A stretch of DNA of 64,000 nucleotides, taken from assembly GCF_012847295.1 (NCBI RefSeq), contig NZ_JABBDY010000002.1, positions 496,001 to 560,000 on the forward strand, in the 5' to 3' direction. Positions 60,089 to 64,000 of the stretch are shown one piece after another. The DNA is from Microbacterium sp. MF43 (GTDB taxonomy: Bacteria; Actinomycetota; Actinomycetes; Actinomycetales; Microbacteriaceae). Position 1 is the first letter of the stretch. Every line of letters begins with the position of its first letter. A program made the translations under genes and the position numbers. The notes under the pieces are model-generated. The model did not search any database, was not told the DNA's origin, and worked only from the letters and a program-made list of their open reading frames with translations.

Positions 60089-60763
60089 GTGCCGAAGAGA
60101 GAACGCCCCCGGGACGGAACAAGCGGCGGTCTGAGCAAGCGACGGGTCGCGCTCGAAGCGGTGCGACTCGCCGACCGCGAGGGAGTCGACGGGCTGAGCA
60201 TGCGCCGGCTGGCGACGGCGCTCGACGCGGGCGCGATGTCGCTCTACCACTACGTGGCGAGCAAGGAGGAGCTGCTCGACGCCATGATCGACATCGTCTT
60301 CGAGGAGATCGAGCTCCCCTCCGAGAAGATCGACTGGCAGTCGGCGATGCGACAGCAGGCGGTATCGTCCAGACAGGCCCTCGCACGCCACCCGTGGGCG
60401 ATCAGCTTGATGGAGTCGCGAACCACTCCAGGGCCCGCCAACCTCCGGCACCGCGAAGCCGTCACCGCCTGCCTGCGGAAGGCGGGTTTCTCCGCGCTGA
60501 TGGCGACGCACGCCAACTGGCTCATCAGCAGCCAGGTGTACGGGTACGCCCTGCAGGAAGCCAGTCTGCCGTTCGACACGGCCGATGAGCTCGCCGACAT
60601 GACCGAGAACGTCTATCTGCCCCAGCTTCCTCCCGAGGAGTTCCCCTACCTCAACGAGTCCGCCGCAGCGCTCCTCGCGGTGGGCTACGACCCCACCGAG
60701 GAGTTCATCTTCGGCCTCGACCTCGTCCTGTCCGCCCTCGAGCCTCTGAGAGGCTCCGAGTAG
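60089..60763 (+). CDS. TetR family regulator with TetR_C-like ligand domain
   Basis: A 224-residue regulator. GLSKRRVALEAVRLADREGVDGLSMRRLATALDAGAMSLYHYVASKEELLDAMID is the helix-turn-helix (residues ~16-65), close to the Tet-class signature. The C-terminal part (QALARHPWAISLMESRTTPGPANLRHREAVTACLRKAGF) matches the TetR_C ligand-binding domain. GTG 60089 has GAGGAG five bases upstream. Likely represses itself and the oxidoreductase/DUF6326 unit through the three operators at 60010-60055. Confidence 0.92.
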   Translation: MPKRERPRDGTSGGLSKRRVALEAVRLADREGVDGLSMRRLATALDAGAMSLYHYVASKEELLDAMIDIVFEEIELPSEKIDWQSAMRQQAVSSRQALARHPWAISLMESRTTPGPANLRHREAVTACLRKAGFSALMATHANWLISSQVYGYALQEASLPFDTADELADMTENVYLPQLPPEEFPYLNESAAALLAVGYDPTEEFIFGLDLVLSALEPLRGSE

Positions 60764-60816
60764 CGCGCACTGCCGCGACAGATCGATCCCGCAGATCCGC
60801 ATCCGGGTGCGCGCAA

Positions 60817-60830
60817 GGGACTTTCGCCCC
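60817..60830 (+). promoter_or_regulatory. DosR/DevR-like box A
   Basis: GGGACTTTCGCCCC matches the DosR-type pattern GGGACYWTNGNCCC. It lies about 40 bp before the start of the membrane-protein gene at 60866. Confidence 0.6.
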
Positions 60831-60865
60831 GGTCCGATCGATGGCCACAGGACACGCTGTGCGTC

Positions 60866-61765
60866 ATGTCCCGATCGCACGAGGTCGTCAGCTTTCTCAC
60901 CCGTGTCACGCTCGCCCACGTCGTCACCTACTTCGCGGTCGGCCTGATCGCCGCGACGGTGCTCGATTACGAGAGCCTTCTCGCGCAGCCGATCGTCCGG
61001 GACTTCATGCGCCCGTTCGGCTCGGTCGCGGTCATCGTCGGACCGCTCCTCCAGGTGCTCCGCGGGATCGTCATCGCAGCGGTGCTCCTGCCCTTCCGGT
61101 CCGTGCTTGCGCAGCGCCTGGGCTGGCTCTGGCTCTGGTTGCTCTTCGTGGGAATCGGGATCATCTCCACCCCCGCGGCGGCACCCAGTTCGTTGGAGGG
61201 AGCGGTCTACAGCCAACTCCCCTGGTGGTATCACCTGGTGGGGATGCCGGAGATCCTGGTCCAGACGCTGGTCTTCAGCATCCTCACCGGCCTCATCGCG
61301 CGCCACCCGGATGGAGTGCTGGCCGCGCTGCCGCCCGTCTTCTCGCGCATCCTCCGTGCGGTCGTGGTCGCGTGCTTCTCGTTCGTCGGTTACGCAGTCG
61401 TCTCCGTGTCGTTCGCACTGGCCGCCGGGGCGGCCGTGGGATCGGCAGAGAATCTGTCTCCGGCCGTGCAGGGCCTCTTCGCGGCGCCCCTGATCGCCAA
61501 TGCGACGATCGCCTTCTTCGCAACCTCCGGCGGCGGAGCGCGCAGGGCACTGCCGGCCGCCGCCCTCTCCTATGCCGTCGGAGCGCTCTCCATCCTCGGC
61601 TATCAGGCGATCGTCTTCGGGAGCGCCGACCTGCTCTACGGGCTGATCGCGCCGATCCTTCCCGCGCTCGTCCTCTGGTTCGCGACCTCCCGCGTGCGTC
61701 CCGCCGAAAACGCGACGCGCGCGAAGACCCCACCGCCGGCGACCCGAGTGGATTCGGCACCCTGA
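60866..61765 (+). CDS. Hypothetical membrane protein under a DosR-like box
   Basis: A 299-residue protein with about seven hydrophobic helices (LAHVVTYFAVGLIAATVLDY, GSVAVIVGPLLQVLRGIVIAAVLLPF, LGWLWLWLLFVGIGIIST, ILVQTLVFSILTGLIA, AVVVACFSFVGYAVVSVSFALAAGAAVG, LSYAVGALSILGYQAIVFG, ILPALVLWFATS). I recognise no named family. Sequences upstream contain no strong Shine-Dalgarno, and the box at 60817-60830 suggests activation under oxygen limitation or redox stress. Confidence 0.75.
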   Translation: MSRSHEVVSFLTRVTLAHVVTYFAVGLIAATVLDYESLLAQPIVRDFMRPFGSVAVIVGPLLQVLRGIVIAAVLLPFRSVLAQRLGWLWLWLLFVGIGIISTPAAAPSSLEGAVYSQLPWWYHLVGMPEILVQTLVFSILTGLIARHPDGVLAALPPVFSRILRAVVVACFSFVGYAVVSVSFALAAGAAVGSAENLSPAVQGLFAAPLIANATIAFFATSGGGARRALPAAALSYAVGALSILGYQAIVFGSADLLYGLIAPILPALVLWFATSRVRPAENATRAKTPPPATRVDSAP

Positions 61766-61787
61766 GTCAGACGCCGCCGACGTCGCG

Positions 61788-62057
61788 TCACGGCACGCTT
61801 CGCGCAGAACCGCGGCCGCTGCCCTCCACGAGCGCCGCCGATACCTCGCGGAACTCCTGAGGCGTGATCTCCCCGCGCGCCAGCCTCATCTCCAGCAGTT
61901 CGCGCGCCTGGCCCCCCGTGCCCGCATCTCGACGGCGCTCGCCTTCGGAGCGCATCAGCAGCACGAGCACGACGACCAGCGCGCCGACGAGGATGAGCGG
62001 AACCAGAATGCCGATCACCCACATCCACCAGCCGCCGGTGGCGTATCCCCACATCAT
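61788..62057 (-). CDS. SHOCT-domain small membrane protein
   Basis: An 89-residue protein: MMWGYATGGWWMW, then one strong helix (VIGILVPLILVGALVVVLVLLM), and a C-terminal SHOCT module (ARELLEMRLARGEITPQEFREVSAAL). ATG 62057 has GGAGGGCG upstream. SHOCT domains are short C-terminal oligomerisation or regulatory tails of uncertain role. It is divergent from the GyrI-like gene, and the two DosR-like boxes at 62112 and 62163 lie between them. Confidence 0.87.
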   Translation of the reverse strand: MMWGYATGGWWMWVIGILVPLILVGALVVVLVLLMRSEGERRRDAGTGGQARELLEMRLARGEITPQEFREVSAALVEGSGRGSARSVP

Positions 62058-62111
62058 CGCGCCCTCCTTCGCTCGCGGAATCAAGTCAACGCCGCCCCCG
62101 CTCGGGTCGTC

Positions 62112-62125
62112 GGGACTTTCGACCC
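62112..62125. promoter_or_regulatory. DosR/DevR-like box B
   Basis: GGGACTTTCGACCC, an excellent match to the DosR-type consensus core. It lies 55 bp from the SHOCT start, in the divergent gap. The flanking CCTTCCCCCGC is repeated after box C, so the two form a 28-bp imperfect direct repeat. Confidence 0.68.
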
Positions 62126-62162
62126 TTCCCCCGCAGACGCACCACGGCGCCGCTCACGCCGC

Positions 62163-62176
62163 GGGACCATCGACCC
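62163..62176. promoter_or_regulatory. DosR/DevR-like box C
   Basis: GGGACCATCGACCC, 51 bp after box B with similar flanks. It is about 106 bp before the chosen GyrI-like start. The CATCG centre is also seen in boxes of streptomycete DevR/OsdR-type regulons as I recall them. Confidence 0.65.
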
Positions 62177-62282
62177 ATCCCCCGCCTGCGGCCCCGGAGC
62201 ATCCTGATGATGCCCAGCCTCGAACCTCGTCGCGGGCAGCCACGAGTCGCCGAACGGCGAGCGCAGCCGAAGGAGAATGATG

Positions 62283-62786
62283 ATGACGATCGACGTCCAC
62301 GTCACGCACCACGTCGCGGTCGATACAGCGGGCGTGCGCCGGGCAGTCCCGATGGACGCGTTGACGGACTTCTTCGCCGAGGCGTTCACCGAAACCATGC
62401 GCGTCCTCGAGATGCAGGGCATCCCGCCGGTCGGTCCGCCGTTCGGCAAGTACTACGGCATGCCCGGCGCGACGGTGGACGTCGAGGCGGGGTTCCCGGT
62501 AGCGGCCGCCATCGCCTCCTCCGGGGAAGTGGTGCCCGGACGACTCCCGGACAGCAGAGTGGTCGAGGCCGAGCACGTCGGGTCATACGACACGCTGGAG
62601 GAGACGTATGCCGAGATGCAGCGATTCATGGCGGGCGAGGGCCTGACCGGTGGCGATGTGATGTGGGAGAGCTATCTCAACGGCCCTGCCACCGAGCCGG
62701 ATCCGACGCAGTGGCGCACTGTCATCTCCATTCCGCTCGCGGATCAGGAGACGACCGCGACGCCGGATTCCGCCGCAACGCCGTGA
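62283..62786 (+). CDS. GyrI-like small-molecule-binding domain protein
   Basis: A 167-residue SRPBCC/GyrI-like (SBM-fold) protein: VDTAGVRRAVPMDALTDFFAEAFTETMRVLEMQGIPPVGPPFGKYYGMPGATVDVEAGFPV, then VEAEHVGSYDTLEETYAEMQRFMAGEGLTGGDVMWESYL, the family's ligand-pocket segments. Three ATGs occur in a row; ATG 62283 gives the best spacing (7 nt) from AAGGAG (62270-62275). Such domains bind drug-like or metabolite ligands. Probably controlled by the DosR-like boxes upstream. Confidence 0.86.
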   Translation: MTIDVHVTHHVAVDTAGVRRAVPMDALTDFFAEAFTETMRVLEMQGIPPVGPPFGKYYGMPGATVDVEAGFPVAAAIASSGEVVPGRLPDSRVVEAEHVGSYDTLEETYAEMQRFMAGEGLTGGDVMWESYLNGPATEPDPTQWRTVISIPLADQETTATPDSAATP

Positions 62787-62810
62787 GTACGGCTGGCGCG
62801 CGGCTACCCA

Positions 62811-62824
62811 AGGACGAAGGTCCC
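62811..62824 (-). promoter_or_regulatory. DosR/DevR-like box D
   Basis: On the minus strand GGGACCTTCGTCCT, one mismatch from the DosR-type pattern. It lies 35 bp before the acyl-CoA synthetase start, whose possible -10 TAGCCT (62847-62852) is six bases before the ATG. Confidence 0.58.
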
Positions 62825-62858
62825 GTTGCGCGGTCGGCCCGCGACGTAGCCTCCCGCC

Positions 62859-64000
62859 ATGAGCGCCTCAGCGCCGACTCGCTGGCCGACGATCACCAAG
62901 GACGCCGCCTCACTCCGGGTCATCCCGAATCTGCGGGACTACGACGAGACCCGTCGCGCCTTCAGCTGGGACGAGGAGCGCCGCACGCTGTCGGGACTGC
63001 CGGGCGGCCACCTCAACATCGCGCACGAGGCCGTCGATCGTCACGCGGCAGGCGACCGCCGCAGCCACCACGCCCTGCGCTTCATTCGCCCGGATGGCAC
63101 CACGCACGCAATGACCTACTCCGACCTTGCAGAGACGACTGACCGCTTCGCGAGCGTCCTGCGGGACCTGGACGTCAGGCACGGCGACCGGGTCTTCTCG
63201 CTTCTCGGGCGTACGCCCGCGCTCTACTCCGCCGCGCTCGGCACGATGAAGAACGGCTCGGTCTTCTGCCCGCTCTTCGCCGCGTTCGGGCCCGAACCCG
63301 TCGGGCAGCGCCTGCGCCTCGGGTCCGGGACCGTCCTGGTGACGACCAGGGCGCTCTACAGGAAGAAGGTCGCTCCGCAACGCGATGTCCTCCCTGACCT
63401 GCGCCACGTCCTGCTGGTCGACGCGGACGGTGCACCCGAGGCCGGCACCCTCGACCTTTGGGAACTGATGGCACGCGCACCCGCATACGGTCCGATCGCC
63501 GCGACATCACCTGAGGACATGGCGCTCCTCCACTTCACCAGCGGCACCACCGGGCGACCCAAGGGGGCCGTGCACGTCCATGAAGCCGTCACCGCGCACT
63601 CTGCCACGGGCCGATACGCGCTCGACCTCCATCGCGACGACGTGTACTGGTGCACCGCGGACCCGGGGTGGGTCACGGGCACGTCGTACGGGATCATCGC
63701 TCCGCTCGTGCACGGAGTGACGGCGGTCGTCGACGAGGACGAACTGCAGGCCGACCGCTGGTACCGGATCCTCGCCGAACAGCGGGTGACGGTCTGGTAC
63801 ACAGCGCCCACCGCGCTGCGCATGCTCATGAAGGCCGGCACCGAGGGCATCCGCAGGCACGACCTCTCGGCGCTTCGCTTCATCGCGAGCGTGGGCGAGC
63901 CTCTCAACCCCGAGGTGGTCGTGTGGGGCAAGGAGGCTTTCGGGCTCCCGATCCACGACAACTGGTGGCAGACCGAGACAGGCGGAATCATGATCGCGAA
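62859..64000 (+). CDS. Acetyl-CoA-synthetase-like AMP-forming ligase, 3' end cut by the window edge
   Basis: 380 codons are visible, open to the window end. It activates acetate or another short acid to acyl-AMP, then acyl-CoA. Landmarks: [11 protein letters not shown], the ATP/AMP P-loop [19 protein letters not shown] (around residue 227), [58 protein letters not shown]. The N-terminus is shorter than in housekeeping Acs and resembles the AcsA/AcsM-like group. A possible -10 lies six bases before ATG 62859, with no ribosome-binding site, and a DosR-like box lies upstream. The C-terminal lid domain is outside the window. Confidence 0.9.
   Translation, partial: MSASAPTRWPTITKDAASLRVIPNLRDYDETRRAFSWDEERRTLSGLPGGHLNIAHEAVDRHAAGDRRSHHALRFIRPDGTTHAMTYSDLAETTDRFASVLRDLDVRHGDRVFSLLGRTPALYSAALGTMKNGSVFCPLFAAFGPEPVGQRLRLGSGTVLVTTRALYRKKVAPQRDVLPDLRHVLLVDADGAPEAGTLDLWELMARAPAYGPIAATSPEDMALLHFTSGTTGRPKGAVHVHEAVTAHSATGRYALDLHRDDVYWCTADPGWVTGTSYGIIAPLVHGVTAVVDEDELQADRWYRILAEQRVTVWYTAPTALRMLMKAGTEGIRRHDLSALRFIASVGEPLNPEVVVWGKEAFGLPIHDNWWQTETGGIMIA

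Overview
This is a gene-dense, very high-GC chromosomal segment of an actinobacterium, most likely a Microbacterium-like member of the Microbacteriaceae. The pointers are strong G/C third positions, DUF2510 proteins, a murB/HadA-HadB-like cluster, DUF1206 and DUF6326 proteins, F420-type luciferase-like oxidoreductases, a DtxR-type iron box and a desferrioxamine-type operon. I see no rRNA, CRISPR array, transposase or prophage. Three tRNAs (Thr-GGT, Met-CAT, Tyr-GTA) are present.

Layout. 0-3 kb: glyoxylate shunt, malate synthase (cut by the left edge) and a long-type isocitrate lyase. 3-10 kb: housekeeping genes (YCII protein, aspartate aminotransferase, murB with two MaoC-like dehydratase subunits, TauE permease, two DUF2510 paralogues). 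9.8-17.3 kb: a sugar/polyol system with a TIM-barrel isomerase, a Gfo/Idh dehydrogenase, a ribose-type ABC transporter and a ROK regulator. 17.4-28.1 kb: stress and metabolism genes, including a CDGSH/haem-oxygenase-like pair and a TetR regulator divergent from agmatine deiminase plus amidase. 28.2-31 kb: a small accessory module (ImmA-type protease, XRE regulator, mini-XRE protein, secreted four-cysteine protein, small membrane protein). 31-41 kb: DUF1206 and PAP2 membrane proteins, then an iron-boxed, translationally coupled desABCD operon extended by a penicillin-acylase-like gene (desG type) and a second acyltransferase. 41-51.5 kb: mixed metabolism, the tRNAs and an M23 peptidase. 51.5-57.8 kb: a maltose/maltodextrin operon (GH13 enzyme plus malEFG-type transporter) with LacI-type operators. 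57.8-60.8 kb: YajQ protein and a TetR-controlled oxidoreductase/DUF6326 pair. 60.8-64 kb: a membrane protein, a SHOCT protein, a GyrI-like protein and an acetyl-CoA-synthetase-like enzyme (cut by the right edge), each near a DosR/DevR-like box.

Regulation is unusually readable. There is one iron box, two LacI-type operators, one 16-bp TetR-type palindrome, three tandem CGTAC-N3-GTACG palindromes and four DosR-like boxes. At least eleven genes show a TANNNT hexamer 5-7 nt before the start codon, which suggests leaderless mRNAs. Many terminators are built from the same GGATGCC/GGCATCC arms, and this word is over-represented throughout the window.

The points most worth following up are the four-box DosR-like group at the right end, the ImmA/XRE/secreted-protein module, the extended siderophore operon and the isomerase gene whose codon use differs sharply from its neighbours.
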